64,000 nt of DNA from Spirilliplanes yamanashiensis (GTDB taxonomy: Bacteria; Actinomycetota; Actinomycetes; Mycobacteriales; Micromonosporaceae), in the NCBI RefSeq assembly GCF_016863475.1, contig NZ_BOOY01000027.1:62001-126000 (forward strand). Direction: 5' to 3'. The notes beneath the pieces are model-generated. The model saw only the letters and a list, made by a program, of their open reading frames with translations. It made no database searches and was not told where the DNA came from. The position numbers were made by a program, and so were the translations under genes. The first letter of the stretch is position 1. Each line of letters starts with the position of its first letter. Shown here piece after piece: positions 33,677 through 42,094 of this stretch.

Positions 33677-34864
33677 GTGACGACCAGCCCCACCGCATCC
33701 GGCGGCGTCGGAGACGTGCTCGGCATGTTCCGCACCCAGTCGAGCCTCACCCGGGCCGACGTGATGGAGCAGACCGGACTGTCCCGCTCGACCGTCAACC
33801 AGCGCCTCGACGCCCTGCTCGCGGCCGGGCTCGTCGTGCCCAGCGGCGAGGGCACCCCCACCGGCGGCAGACCCGCCAGCCGCTTCACCTTCAACCGCTC
33901 CCGCGGCGTGCTGCTCGTCGCCGACATCGGCGCCACCGGCATGCGCACCGCCCTGTGCGACCTGCGCGGCACCGTCTGCCACGAGTCCGAGCGCACGATC
34001 GACGTCGCCGACGGGCCGCAGAGCGTGCTGACCGCCGCCCAGGAGATGTTCGCCGCGCTGCTGCGCACCGCCGGGCGCACCCCCGCCGAGGTGTACGGGG
34101 TCGGCATCGACGTGCCCGGGCCCGTCGACTTCGGCACCGGCCAGGTCGTCAGCCCGCCCATCATGAGCGGCTGGGACCGCTACGACATCCCCGGCTGGTT
34201 CGCCGCCCACTACGACTGCCCCGTGCTCGTCGACAAGGACGTCAACGCGATGGCCTTCGGCGAGCAGCGCACCGTGCACCCCGACGTGCCGCACCTGCTC
34301 ATGGTCAAGGCCGGCACCGGCGTCGGCGCCGGGCTCATCCTCGACGGGCACGTGCACCGCGGCGCCGACGGCGCGGCCGGCGACATCGGCCACATCCCGG
34401 TGCACGTCGCCGACGCCGACGACGAACCGGTCTGCCGGTGCGGCAACACCGGCTGCGTCGAGGCGTACGCGGGGGGCTGGGCGCTCGTGCGCGACCTGCG
34501 CGCCGCCGGGCTCGACGTCACCACCGTCGACGACGCCGTCACCCTCATCCGCACCGGCAACGTCACCGCCGTCCGGCTCGCCCGCCGCGCGGGGCGCATC
34601 CTCGGCGGCGCCATCGCCGACTCGGTGAGCCTGTTCAACCCCCGCGTCGTCGTCGTGACCGGCCAGCTCGTGCGCATCGAGGAGCAGCTGTTCGCCGGCA
34701 TCCGCGAGATGGTCTACAAGCGCTCGCTGCCGCTGGCCACCCGGAACCTGCAGATCGTCCCCACCCGGCTGGAGGCCCGCGCCGGGCTGGTCGGGCTGGC
34801 CCTGCTGCTGGCCGACGGCATCTTCGCCCCCGCCCGCGTCGAGCAGCTGATGCTCGCCGGCTGA
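33677..34864 (+). CDS. ROK-family transcriptional regulator with intact sugar-kinase domain
   Basis: 395 residues. N-terminal winged helix (LTRADVMEQTGLSRSTVNQRLDALLAAGLVV) then a ROK domain with DIGATGMRTALCD (phosphate-binding DxGxT), DVPGPVDFGTG, and the zinc site CRCGNTGCVE. Unlike the ROK protein at the left of the window, the signature residues are complete, so it can bind and perhaps phosphorylate a sugar. Divergent from the importer operon and likely its repressor. GTG start without a Shine-Dalgarno; a -10-like TACGAT seven bases upstream suggests a leaderless mRNA. Confidence 0.9.
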   Translation: MTTSPTASGGVGDVLGMFRTQSSLTRADVMEQTGLSRSTVNQRLDALLAAGLVVPSGEGTPTGGRPASRFTFNRSRGVLLVADIGATGMRTALCDLRGTVCHESERTIDVADGPQSVLTAAQEMFAALLRTAGRTPAEVYGVGIDVPGPVDFGTGQVVSPPIMSGWDRYDIPGWFAAHYDCPVLVDKDVNAMAFGEQRTVHPDVPHLLMVKAGTGVGAGLILDGHVHRGADGAAGDIGHIPVHVADADDEPVCRCGNTGCVEAYAGGWALVRDLRAAGLDVTTVDDAVTLIRTGNVTAVRLARRAGRILGGAIADSVSLFNPRVVVVTGQLVRIEEQLFAGIREMVYKRSLPLATRNLQIVPTRLEARAGLVGLALLLADGIFAPARVEQLMLAG

Positions 34865-34893
34865 ACCGACGCACGTCGTTACGCGGCGCCGGA

Positions 34894-34911
34894 GCCGGGT
34901 ACGCACCCGGC
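34894..34911 (+). promoter_or_regulatory. Hairpin immediately abutting a start codon
   Basis: GCCGGGT-ACGC-ACCCGGC forms a perfect 7-bp stem with a 4-nt loop, ending one base before the ATG of the DUF1059 gene. It would sequester any ribosome site, or act as a terminator for the upstream ROK gene (stop 30 bp upstream). Confidence 0.55.
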
Positions 34912-35088
34912 ATGGCCCTGACGATTCGCTGTAGCGACTTCAACAACGACTGCCCGGCCCAGTTCACCGCGGCCGACCGCGACGAACTGCTGCGCCACGT
35001 CGAGCTGCACACCCGCGAGGCCCACCAGCCGATGGAGTGGACCCCGGAGCTGGCCGAGGTGGTCAAGACCAAGATCCAGCAGAACTGA
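34912..35088 (+). CDS. DUF1059 small protein (58 aa)
   Basis: Begins MALTIRCSDFNNDCPAQFTA. The paired Cys (Cys7, Cys14) and the closing HVELHTREAHQPMEWTPEL give a Cys2-His2-like set, and the length fits the DUF1059 family of predicted small metal-binding proteins. Cytosolic. No classical ribosome site: a hairpin abuts the start codon. Function unknown. Confidence 0.78.
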   Translation: MALTIRCSDFNNDCPAQFTAADRDELLRHVELHTREAHQPMEWTPELAEVVKTKIQQN

Positions 35089-35097
35089 TCTTGACCT

Positions 35098-35120
35098 CAT
35101 GCCGCACGATACGCGGCATG
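35098..35120. promoter_or_regulatory. Inverted repeat containing the start codon of the TPM-domain gene
   Basis: Arms CATGCCGC and GCGGCATG separated by ACGATAC; the right arm ends with the ATG itself. Could be a repressor site over a leaderless start or an mRNA hairpin that occludes initiation. A later in-frame ATG (35133) would escape it. Confidence 0.5.
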
Positions 35121-36023
35121 AGACACCGTTCGATGTCCGCCGCCGTGCTCGCGGCGGTGGCGCTGACGCTCGCCGTGGCCGTTCCCGCCGCGGCGGCGCC
35201 CGCCTACCCGCGCGCCCAGGGGCGGTGCGTCGACCAGGCCGGGGTGCTGGGCGGCGCACTCTGCGCCCGGGTCACCGCGATCCTGCTGCGCGACGAGAAG
35301 GCCACCACCGACGAGATCGCCGTCGCCGTCGTGCCCAGCACCGGCGAGGCGGCCATCGAGGCGTGGAGCACCGGGCTGTTCAACGCCTGGGGCGTCGGCA
35401 AGCGCGACCGGGACAACGGCGTGCTGCTCGTGGTGGCCGTCGACGACCGGCGGGTGCGCCTGGAGACCGGGCGCGGCCTGGCCCGGCGGCTGCCCGACGC
35501 GGAGGCGGCCCGGATCGTCGACGACGTGGTCACCCCGGCGTTCCGGCGCGGCGACCGCGCGGCCGGCATCCTCGCCGGGCTCGACGAGGTGCGCCGGGCG
35601 CTGGGCCACGACGTGCCGCGCGCCGCCCGCCTGACGGCGCTGGCCGCGCAGGCCCAGGCCCCCACCGTGGCGCCGGTATCGGACCCCGTACCCGCCGCTG
35701 ACGTCGACGGTCTGGTGGGCGGCGACTACGACGACGAGCCGTTCGACAGCGGCGGCTCCGACTCCTTCGGCGGCGCCGTGCTGCTGGTGTTCCTCGGCGT
35801 GGGTGCGCTGCTGCTGATCCTCGTGGCCGCGGGCCGGGGCGGCGGCGGCTCCGGCCCGCACCGGCACGACGGCACCGCGATCGCCCCCACGTGGTCGCCC
35901 GTGCACCACAGCACGTTCACCGGCTCCAGCGGCGGCGGGTCCAGCGGTTCCGACAGCTCCGGCTCCGGGTCGAGCTTCGGTGGCGGCGGCTCCGACGGCG
36001 GCGGGGCGTCCGGCAGCTGGTGA
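35118..36023 (+). CDS. TPM-domain membrane protein with Gly/Ser-rich tail (YgcG-like)
   Basis: 301 residues. Signal peptide (about 1-27, AVLAAVALTLAVAVPAAAAP). An extracytoplasmic TPM domain covers about 30-180: VDQAGVLGG, EIAVAVVPSTGEAAIEAWSTGLFNAWGVG, DNGVLLVVAVDDRRVRLETG and DDVVTPAFRRGD. One membrane helix follows at about 215-235 (AVLLVFLGVGALLLILVAAG). The cytosolic tail is Gly/Ser-rich and ends GGGASGSW, the standard ending of this family. TPM proteins are linked to membrane or photosystem maintenance and sometimes show acid phosphatase activity; the bacterial role is unclear. No good ribosome site precedes the ATG. Confidence 0.85.
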   Translation: MRHRSMSAAVLAAVALTLAVAVPAAAAPAYPRAQGRCVDQAGVLGGALCARVTAILLRDEKATTDEIAVAVVPSTGEAAIEAWSTGLFNAWGVGKRDRDNGVLLVVAVDDRRVRLETGRGLARRLPDAEAARIVDDVVTPAFRRGDRAAGILAGLDEVRRALGHDVPRAARLTALAAQAQAPTVAPVSDPVPAADVDGLVGGDYDDEPFDSGGSDSFGGAVLLVFLGVGALLLILVAAGRGGGGSGPHRHDGTAIAPTWSPVHHSTFTGSSGGGSSGSDSSGSGSSFGGGGSDGGGASGSW

Positions 36024-36028
36024 GGCGG

Positions 36029-36703
36029 TCAGTGGCAGCTCGCGCCGAGGCCCAGGCGCAGCGCGGCCAGCCCGGCGGGCGAGCGCGGCTTGCCGGCGGC
36101 CCGGCGCAGGTCGGCGTGGATGCCCGCCGGCAGCTCGCCGGCCAGCTGCTGCAGCGCCGGGAACAGGTCCAGCACCTGCCGGTTGCTGAGCGCCCCGACG
36201 CCGATGAACAGGCCGTTGACGGCGCGCGGGATCATCGTCAGCTCGCGGCACACGTGCCGGCGCCACGCCGCGTCGGCGACGTTCGTGGCCAGCTCGCGGG
36301 CGATCCGGTGGCTGAGCGAGCGGGTCGGGTCGCCGCCGTTCTGCGGGTGCGCCGGGGCGGCCCGCCGGGCCGGGTGCACCGGCACGCCCAGCCGCTTCGC
36401 CAGCTCGCGCAGGCTGATCGCGTCGTGCCAGGCGCCGCAGTCGCCGCACAGCGGGTGGTACTCGTCGGTGTCGACGACCGCCGTGGCGCCGCGGCACAGG
36501 CCGGACTTGCCGGCCGCCGTGCAGACCGGGTCGACGGTGATGTCGACCAGGCGGCCCTCGGCGTCGAAGCGGCCGACGCCGAAGAAGCTGATCGGTGTCG
36601 CGTAGAACTCCGCCCAGGCGGCCAGCTCGCTGGCGTAGCCGTCGGTGTCCACATCGACGAGGGCGTGGTCGTCGCTGGCGTAGAGCTGGATGAGCCGGAA
36701 CAT
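36029..36703 (-). CDS. Hypothetical protein with a CxxC pair (224 aa)
   Basis: Not recognised. N-terminal half is beta-rich with ISFFGVGRFDAEGRLVDITVDPVC; then Cys pairs in VCTAAGKSGLC and HPLCGDCGAW could hold a zinc. The C-terminal half is helical (RSLSHRIARELATNVADAAWRRHVCRELTMI, LDLFPALQQLAGEL). No signal peptide or membrane helix. ATG chosen: GGGGAG five bases upstream. Convergent with the TPM gene, five bases between stops. Confidence 0.65.
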   Translation of the reverse strand: MFRLIQLYASDDHALVDVDTDGYASELAAWAEFYATPISFFGVGRFDAEGRLVDITVDPVCTAAGKSGLCRGATAVVDTDEYHPLCGDCGAWHDAISLRELAKRLGVPVHPARRAAPAHPQNGGDPTRSLSHRIARELATNVADAAWRRHVCRELTMIPRAVNGLFIGVGALSNRQVLDLFPALQQLAGELPAGIHADLRRAAGKPRSPAGLAALRLGLGASCH

Positions 36704-36849
36704 CCGCACTCCCCGGAGGTCGAGCCCGGCCGCACCGTCCGCGGCCGCGTCTGTCGACAGGGCATACGGGTGGGGGCCGCCGAAGGGTTCACCGGTTGTT
36801 CGGCTCGCTCGGGATGATCGATGTGTTCTGCGGCTTTTGGTCGTGACGC

Positions 36850-37095
36850 TCAGTGCCGAAAAGGGCCGGACAGCCCCGCCGCCGTGGCCGAGCGGGCACG
36901 CCGGCCGGCCAGCCGGAACTCGTCGAAGGTGAGGGCGTGGAAGCCGTACGCGGCGGCGCTCAGCACCGCGAACGCGGGCAGCGCCACCGCCGCCTGCCGC
37001 ACGTCCAGTCCGGACGCCCCGGCCGACGCCAGGACGGCCACCAGGATGACCGCCGCGGCGGCCACGGACTCGACGAGCCGGGTCGTGTGTCTCAT
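36850..37095 (-). CDS. Small membrane protein (81 aa)
   Basis: Two predicted membrane helices (ESVAAAAVILVAVLASAGA and AAVALPAFAVLSAAAYGFHAL), an Arg-rich C-terminal tail (RLAGRRARSATA). Not recognised as a family. Faces the MFS gene on the same strand with a 58-bp gap that includes no obvious dyad; weak ribosome site. Confidence 0.5.
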   Translation of the reverse strand: MRHTTRLVESVAAAAVILVAVLASAGASGLDVRQAAVALPAFAVLSAAAYGFHALTFDEFRLAGRRARSATAAGLSGPFRH

Positions 37096-37153
37096 GGCGT
37101 TGAATCTGCCGAACGGCGGCCGGGAAAGCTTCCGTCCCGGGACGGAACCCGTC

Positions 37154-38353
37154 CTATGACTTTTGGTGGAGGCCGGCCGCCGGCGCGCCGATCCAGCGGT
37201 GGAGCAGGGCGGCCGCCAGCAGGCCCGCCGCGGCCATCGTCAGCGCCGCCGCGGCCAGCGACACCGCGGCGGTGACCGCGCCGATGAGCAGCGGCCCGCC
37301 GCCGTTGCCGAGGTCGGCGCACAGCCGCCAGACGCCGAGGAACTGCGCCCGGCCGGCCGCGGGGGAGACGTCGGCGCCGAGGGTGAGGATGAGCCCGGCG
37401 CTGAGGCCGTTGCCGAGGCCCATCAGCGCGGCGGCCACCGCCAGCCCGGTGACGCCGCCCGCGAGCGGCAGCACGGCGTGCGACGCCCCGAGCAGCGCCA
37501 TCGCCGGGACGGCGGCCCACCGCCGGCCGCGCCGGTCCATCAGCCGTCCGGCCGGGTAGAACAGCAGCATGTCGACGGCGCCGGACAGCCCGTAGACGAG
37601 GCTCAGCGTGGCGGGGTCCAGTCCCAGCTGGGCGCCCCACAGCGGCAGGATCGTCTGCCGGGACGCCCGCAGCGCCCCCACCAGCAGGATGCCCAGGCCG
37701 AGCGTGCGCAGGGTGCGGGCGTGCGCGCGGGCCACGGCGAACACCCCGGGCCGGTCGCCGCCCGGGGCGGGCGGCCGGTCGTGCGGCACGGGCGGCAGCA
37801 GCCGCAGCAGCACGGCCGACACGGCCACGCAGGCCATCGCCACCAGGTACGCGCCGCGCAGCCCGATCGCGTGCATGGCCGCGGCGCCGAGGAACGGCCC
37901 CGCGAACGTGCCGATCCGGGAGACGCCGCCGAGGGTGGACATCGCCCGGGCCCGCAGGTCCGGGCGCACCGCCTCGGTCAGGTAGGCGTGCCGGGCGACG
38001 CCCCACGCCGCCCCGCACACGCCGAGCAGGAACACCGCGGCGCCGAGCAGCGGCACCGACCCGGCGAGCAGGCAGCCGAGCAGGGCGGGCAGGGCCAGCC
38101 CGGTGGCGCCCAGCATGACGGGCTGCTCGCCGGTCCGGGCGATGAGCGCCCCGGCGGGCAGCGCGCCCGCGAGCTGGCCCAGCCCGAGCAGGCCCACCAC
38201 CGCCGCGGCCACCGCCGGGGACGCGCCCAGCCCGGTGGCCGACAGGACGATCACCGGCGCGACCGCCCCGGTGCCCACGCAGAACACGCCCGCCGGCAGG
38301 TACACCGGGGCGCCCAGGTCGCGCAGGGTCAGGCCCTCGGCGGTCGATGCCAT
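37154..38353 (-). CDS. MFS transporter
   Basis: 399 residues, 12 predicted helices. Central loop after helix 6 is VPHDRPPAPGGDRPGVFAVA, and the helix 2-3 loop ARTGEQPVMLG and helix 8-9 loop RLMDRRGRRWAAVP carry the MFS motif A remnants. Resembles drug/metabolite exporters of actinomycetes; substrate unknown. ATG has no strong ribosome site. No regulator beside it; divergent from a small protein gene. Confidence 0.85.
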   Translation of the reverse strand: MASTAEGLTLRDLGAPVYLPAGVFCVGTGAVAPVIVLSATGLGASPAVAAAVVGLLGLGQLAGALPAGALIARTGEQPVMLGATGLALPALLGCLLAGSVPLLGAAVFLLGVCGAAWGVARHAYLTEAVRPDLRARAMSTLGGVSRIGTFAGPFLGAAAMHAIGLRGAYLVAMACVAVSAVLLRLLPPVPHDRPPAPGGDRPGVFAVARAHARTLRTLGLGILLVGALRASRQTILPLWGAQLGLDPATLSLVYGLSGAVDMLLFYPAGRLMDRRGRRWAAVPAMALLGASHAVLPLAGGVTGLAVAAALMGLGNGLSAGLILTLGADVSPAAGRAQFLGVWRLCADLGNGGGPLLIGAVTAAVSLAAAALTMAAAGLLAAALLHRWIGAPAAGLHQKS

Positions 38354-38469
38354 CAGGGCACCGTATCGGCCGCGCCCTCATCACCCGCACGGTGGAACCC
38401 GCCCGGTCCGTCCGCCCCGGCCCGGTGCGGCCCCTAACGTCGGATTCGATACCGGCGTGAGAGGACGAC

Positions 38470-38760
38470 GTGCCCATGACGCTCCAGATCCCCGCCCTGC
38501 ACCACGAGGCCCTCGACGAGCGCCTGGCCGCCCGGATCGAGCAGCGCCTGATGGCCCTGGCCGACGAACTCGAGCACGCCGACGTGGTGGCGTACGGCTC
38601 CGACCGGGGCCTCGCGACCCGCGGGGGCGTCGTGCGGATGACCATCGCCGACATGGCCGCCGTGGCGGCCGAGGCGGCGGCGGAGGCGGCGCTGGAGGCG
38701 ACCGCGACGATCGTGCGCATCCCGGTGGCGCCGGTGCCGGCCCGCCCCGACGACTTCTGA
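38470..38760 (+). CDS. Small hypothetical protein, Ala/Glu-rich helical (96 aa)
   Basis: Not recognised. Acidic, mostly helical (EALDERLAARIEQRLMALADELEHA, then AADMAAVAAEAAAEAALEATATIV), with a GSDRGLATRGGVVRM turn. GTG taken from GAGGA five bases upstream; the ATG at 38476 is an alternative giving 94 aa. Converges on the response regulator gene, three bases between stops. Confidence 0.55.
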   Translation: MPMTLQIPALHHEALDERLAARIEQRLMALADELEHADVVAYGSDRGLATRGGVVRMTIADMAAVAAEAAAEAALEATATIVRIPVAPVPARPDDF

Positions 38761-38763
38761 GCC

Positions 38764-39414
38764 CTACCGCCGCAGACCGGCCTCGCGGGCCAGGATGATC
38801 GCCTGCGCCCGGTCGGCGACCTGCAACTTGGCGAACACGTTCGACACGTGGTTGCGCACCGTCTTGAGGCTCAGGCCCAGCCGCTCGGCGATCTGCGGGT
38901 TCGTCAGGTGCTGGGCGAGCAGCCCGAGGATCTCCCGCTCCCGGGCGGTCAGCTCGGGAAACGCCGGCTCCGCCCGGCTCAGCCCGGCGAAGTAGCCGGT
39001 CAGCCGCGCCGCGATGGCAGGGCCGAAGATGGCCTCGCCGTCGGCCACCACCCGCACCGAGCGGATGATCTCGGCCCGCCGCGCCCCCTTCAGCAGGTAA
39101 CCGCGGGCGCCCGCGCGCAGCGCCGCGAACACCGAGTCGTCGTCGTCCGCCATGCTCAGCACCAGCACCCGCACGTGCGGGCTGACCCGCACGATCCGCT
39201 CGGTGGCGGCCACCCCGCCCATGCCGGGCATCGTCAGGTCGAGCAGCACGACGTCGGGCTGCTGCGCCTCCACGGCGACGATCGCCTCCTCGCCGGACGC
39301 GGCCTCGCCGCACACCTCGATGCCGGCGCCGGTGGCGAGCAGCGCGCGCAGGCCCGCCCGGAACGGCGCGTGGTCGTCGACGAGGAGCACCCGGATCGCC
39401 TCCACCCGCGTCAT
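38764..39414 (-). CDS. NarL/FixJ-family response regulator
   Basis: 216 residues. Receiver domain with phospho-acceptor Asp59 (VVLLDLTMPGM), conserved acidic pair DD in VLLVDDH, Thr/Ser switch in VLVLSMADDD and Lys in YLLKGARR. LuxR-type HTH is at about 150-207 (ELTAREREILGLLAQHLTNPQIAERLGLSLKTVRNHVSNVFAKL). ATG overlaps the histidine-kinase stop (ATGA), so the pair is one system; the output genes are unknown. Confidence 0.93.
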   Translation of the reverse strand: MTRVEAIRVLLVDDHAPFRAGLRALLATGAGIEVCGEAASGEEAIVAVEAQQPDVVLLDLTMPGMGGVAATERIVRVSPHVRVLVLSMADDDDSVFAALRAGARGYLLKGARRAEIIRSVRVVADGEAIFGPAIAARLTGYFAGLSRAEPAFPELTAREREILGLLAQHLTNPQIAERLGLSLKTVRNHVSNVFAKLQVADRAQAIILAREAGLRR

Positions 39415-41405
39415 CCTTCCATCACCGCCGGCAGGTCCGCGCGGATCTCCGTGCCGCCGCCGGGGCGCGCCGCGAGGGTCAGCTCGCCGCCCAGCTCGGC
39501 GGCGCGCTCGCGCATGGACGGCAGCCCCACGCCGTCGCGCCGGTCCGCGGGCAGGCCGCGCCCGTCGTCGGCGACCGTCAGGACCAGCCGGCCGCCGGCC
39601 ACCGCGAACGTCACCGCGACGCGGCCGGCCGCCGCGTGCCGGCGGGCGTTGGTGACGGCCTCGACGGCGATCCGGTACGCGGCCACCTCCGTCGCCGCGG
39701 GCAGCTCCGGCAGCTCCCCGGCCGCCTCGACCCGCACCGCCGGGCCGCCGCCGGGCCAGCCCGCCAGGTGGGTGCGCACCGCCGCGACCAGCCCGATGGT
39801 GTCCAGCGCGGCCGGCCGCAGCCCGTCCACCAGGCGGCGCACGTCGGCCACGGCGGTGCGGGCGTCGGCCACCACCTCGTCCAGCAGGCGCCGCGCGGCG
39901 GCCGGCTCGGGCGTCTCCTGCGCGGCCTCGGCGCGCATCGTCAGCCCGGCCAGCGTCGGCCCCAGCCCGTCGTGCAGGTCCCGGCGCAGCCGCCGGCGCT
40001 CCTCCTCGCGCGCCACGACGAGCTGCTCACGCGAGCGGCGCAGGTCGGCGGTGAGCCGGGCGGCGTGCGCGGCCCCGGCGATCGGGCGGGCCAGGTCGGC
40101 GAGGGTGCGCCGGTCGCGGCCGCCCAGCTCCCGCTCGCCCGGCCGCGGCCCGACCAGCAGCCGGCCGACGGTCTCCGCCGCGACGACCAGCGGCACCTCC
40201 TCGACCCGCCCCGGGCGCTGTCCGGTGCCGTAGGACGGGCCGCCCGCGACCTCGATGCCCACGTACGACAGCTGCAGCGCCTCCCGCAGCGTCGCCGCCG
40301 CCGTGGCCAGCACCGCCCCGGGCTCGCGGACGGTGTCGAGGCGCTCGCCGAGCCGGCGCAGCACCGCGTACGGGTTGTCGCGCTCGCCGTACAGCCACAG
40401 GTTGACCCGGCGCTGGAGCCGGTGCCGGGCCGGCGCGAACAGCACCGCGGCGACCGCCGCCCCGGCCAGCGACCCGGGCAGGCCGCCCACCTCCACGGCC
40501 CCCAGCACCGCCACCACCGCCAGGTAGCTGCCGCCCACCACCACCGACAGCGCGCCGAACACGGCGGTGCGGCCGATCAGCACGTCGATGTCGAACAGCC
40601 GGTGCCGCAGGATCGCCACCCCGACCGCGACCGGCACCAGCGTGGTGGCGGCCGCGCCCGCCACGTCCCACGGCCCGTCGGGCGCGGGCCACACCCGGCC
40701 GGGCCGGTCGTCGAGCAGGCCCGCCGCCAGCCGGCCCAGGACGACCGCGGCGGTGAGCGCCAGCGCGTACGCCACCCAGCGGGCCTGCTGGCGCCGCACC
40801 CCCCGCGCGCGGTGCGCGGCCACCAGCACGGCGGCGCCGCCGGCCACGAACACCGCCCCGGCCGCCAGCGTGAACGCCACCCCGGCGGCGTCGGCGACCG
40901 GCTGCAGACCGGCCACCCCGAGCGGGTTCGGCACGCGGCTCGTCGCCACCTGGTCGTTCGGGCCGGGCCGCAGCGCCCCGGTCAGTGCCGCCACCGCGGC
41001 CAGGACACCGAACACGATCGCCGCCGGCCGCCAGCGCGGCGACGGCAGCCGGCCGTCGGGGAAGAACACCGGGGCGAGGGCGATCCCCGCGTTCGCGGGC
41101 ACCCACAGCCAGGTCTGCGGCCAGGCCAGCGCCGCCACGCCGGTGCGCACGGCGGCCTGGCCGCCCGCCTCCAGCGCCGCGAAGCAGGCGGCCGAGCCGA
41201 GCAGCAGCACCCCCACCGGGTGGCCGGGCCGGTGCCGCAGCACCAGGCCGCCGACGGCCGCGCACGCCGCCACCGACAGCAGGTGGCCGAGCCCGGCCGG
41301 CGGCGCCCCGTTGCCCAGCGCGAGCGTCCCCCCGGCCGCGGCCAGCAGGACGGTCACGCCGGCCACCACCGGTCCCGCCACCGGCCCCGCCACCGTCGCG
41401 CGCAT
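39411..41405 (-). CDS. Sensor histidine kinase (HisKA_3), multipass membrane
   Basis: 664 residues. N-terminal region has about eight membrane helices (first AGPVVAGVTVLLAAAGGTLAL), then a GAF-like stretch (about 350-470). The dimerisation/phosphoacceptor helix is EEERRRLRRDLHDGLGPTLAGLTM with the acceptor His, and the HATPase_c domain has EAVTNARRHA (N box) and VADDGRGLPADRRDGVGLPSMRERAAELGG (G boxes). ATG taken at the GAGGAG four bases upstream, nine bases after the upstream membrane-protein gene. The signal is likely a membrane stress or small hydrophobic compound; unknown. Confidence 0.9.
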   Translation of the reverse strand: MRATVAGPVAGPVVAGVTVLLAAAGGTLALGNGAPPAGLGHLLSVAACAAVGGLVLRHRPGHPVGVLLLGSAACFAALEAGGQAAVRTGVAALAWPQTWLWVPANAGIALAPVFFPDGRLPSPRWRPAAIVFGVLAAVAALTGALRPGPNDQVATSRVPNPLGVAGLQPVADAAGVAFTLAAGAVFVAGGAAVLVAAHRARGVRRQQARWVAYALALTAAVVLGRLAAGLLDDRPGRVWPAPDGPWDVAGAAATTLVPVAVGVAILRHRLFDIDVLIGRTAVFGALSVVVGGSYLAVVAVLGAVEVGGLPGSLAGAAVAAVLFAPARHRLQRRVNLWLYGERDNPYAVLRRLGERLDTVREPGAVLATAAATLREALQLSYVGIEVAGGPSYGTGQRPGRVEEVPLVVAAETVGRLLVGPRPGERELGGRDRRTLADLARPIAGAAHAARLTADLRRSREQLVVAREEERRRLRRDLHDGLGPTLAGLTMRAEAAQETPEPAAARRLLDEVVADARTAVADVRRLVDGLRPAALDTIGLVAAVRTHLAGWPGGGPAVRVEAAGELPELPAATEVAAYRIAVEAVTNARRHAAAGRVAVTFAVAGGRLVLTVADDGRGLPADRRDGVGLPSMRERAAELGGELTLAARPGGGTEIRADLPAVMEG

Positions 41406-41413
41406 GCGTCTCC

Positions 41414-42094
41414 TCAGTTCGTCCGCGGCCGTGCCGCGAAGACCACCCCGGCCAGGATGACCCACAGCCCGGCCGGGACGAGCGCGATGTACTGCACCGG
41501 GTAGAGCTGCGTCGCGCCGACGAGCGCCGCCAGCGCCGCGCTGGTCCCGGCGAACCAGCGGCCCACCGCGCCGTGCCGGAAACCGGCCACCGCGACGGCG
41601 CCCGCGGCCAGGCCACCGCCCGCCCACACCCACGCCAGGGTGTCGTAGACCGCCAGCTGCGCCACGATGGCGTCCGGGTCGGCGCCGGCGTCCAGCGCCC
41701 AGAACAGCTCGGTGGCGATCCCGCCGCCGACCAGCACCAGCACGGCGACCGCGCCCACGCCCGCCGCCGCCAGGCCGGGCAGCAGGCTGGCGGCCGGCAC
41801 GTGCGCGGCGAGCGAGCGGCGCAGGCCCGCGGCGAAGACGGCCAGGCACAGCGCGGTGACGGCGCAGACGACCTGGTACGCCCACACGTACCCGCCGCGC
41901 CCGGCCAGCGTGGCGGCGAGCGCCGCGTTGTCGCCGAGCAGCCCCTCGGCGGGGGCGGTCAGCTCGGCGCACGCGAACAGGCCGGCCAGCCCGGTCAGGC
42001 CCCCGGCCGCGCCGGTCAGGGCCCAGGCCCGGGGCGGCCGGGTCACCGGCGCGGTGTGCGGGGCGGGGACGGGGACGGTGGTCGAGGGCTGCAT
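41414..42094 (-). CDS. Multipass membrane protein (DUF998-like), co-transcribed with two-component system
   Basis: 226 residues. Six to seven hydrophobic segments (ALTGAAGGLTGLAGLFACAEL, YVWAYQVVCAVTALCLAVFAAG, GLAAAGVGAVAVLVLVGGG and others), short Pro-rich N-terminus. GGGAG six bases before the ATG. First gene of the operon with the histidine kinase and response regulator, so it may be the sensed or regulated membrane component. Resembles poorly characterised DUF998-type proteins; assignment tentative. Confidence 0.65.
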   Translation of the reverse strand: MQPSTTVPVPAPHTAPVTRPPRAWALTGAAGGLTGLAGLFACAELTAPAEGLLGDNAALAATLAGRGGYVWAYQVVCAVTALCLAVFAAGLRRSLAAHVPAASLLPGLAAAGVGAVAVLVLVGGGIATELFWALDAGADPDAIVAQLAVYDTLAWVWAGGGLAAGAVAVAGFRHGAVGRWFAGTSAALAALVGATQLYPVQYIALVPAGLWVILAGVVFAARPRTN

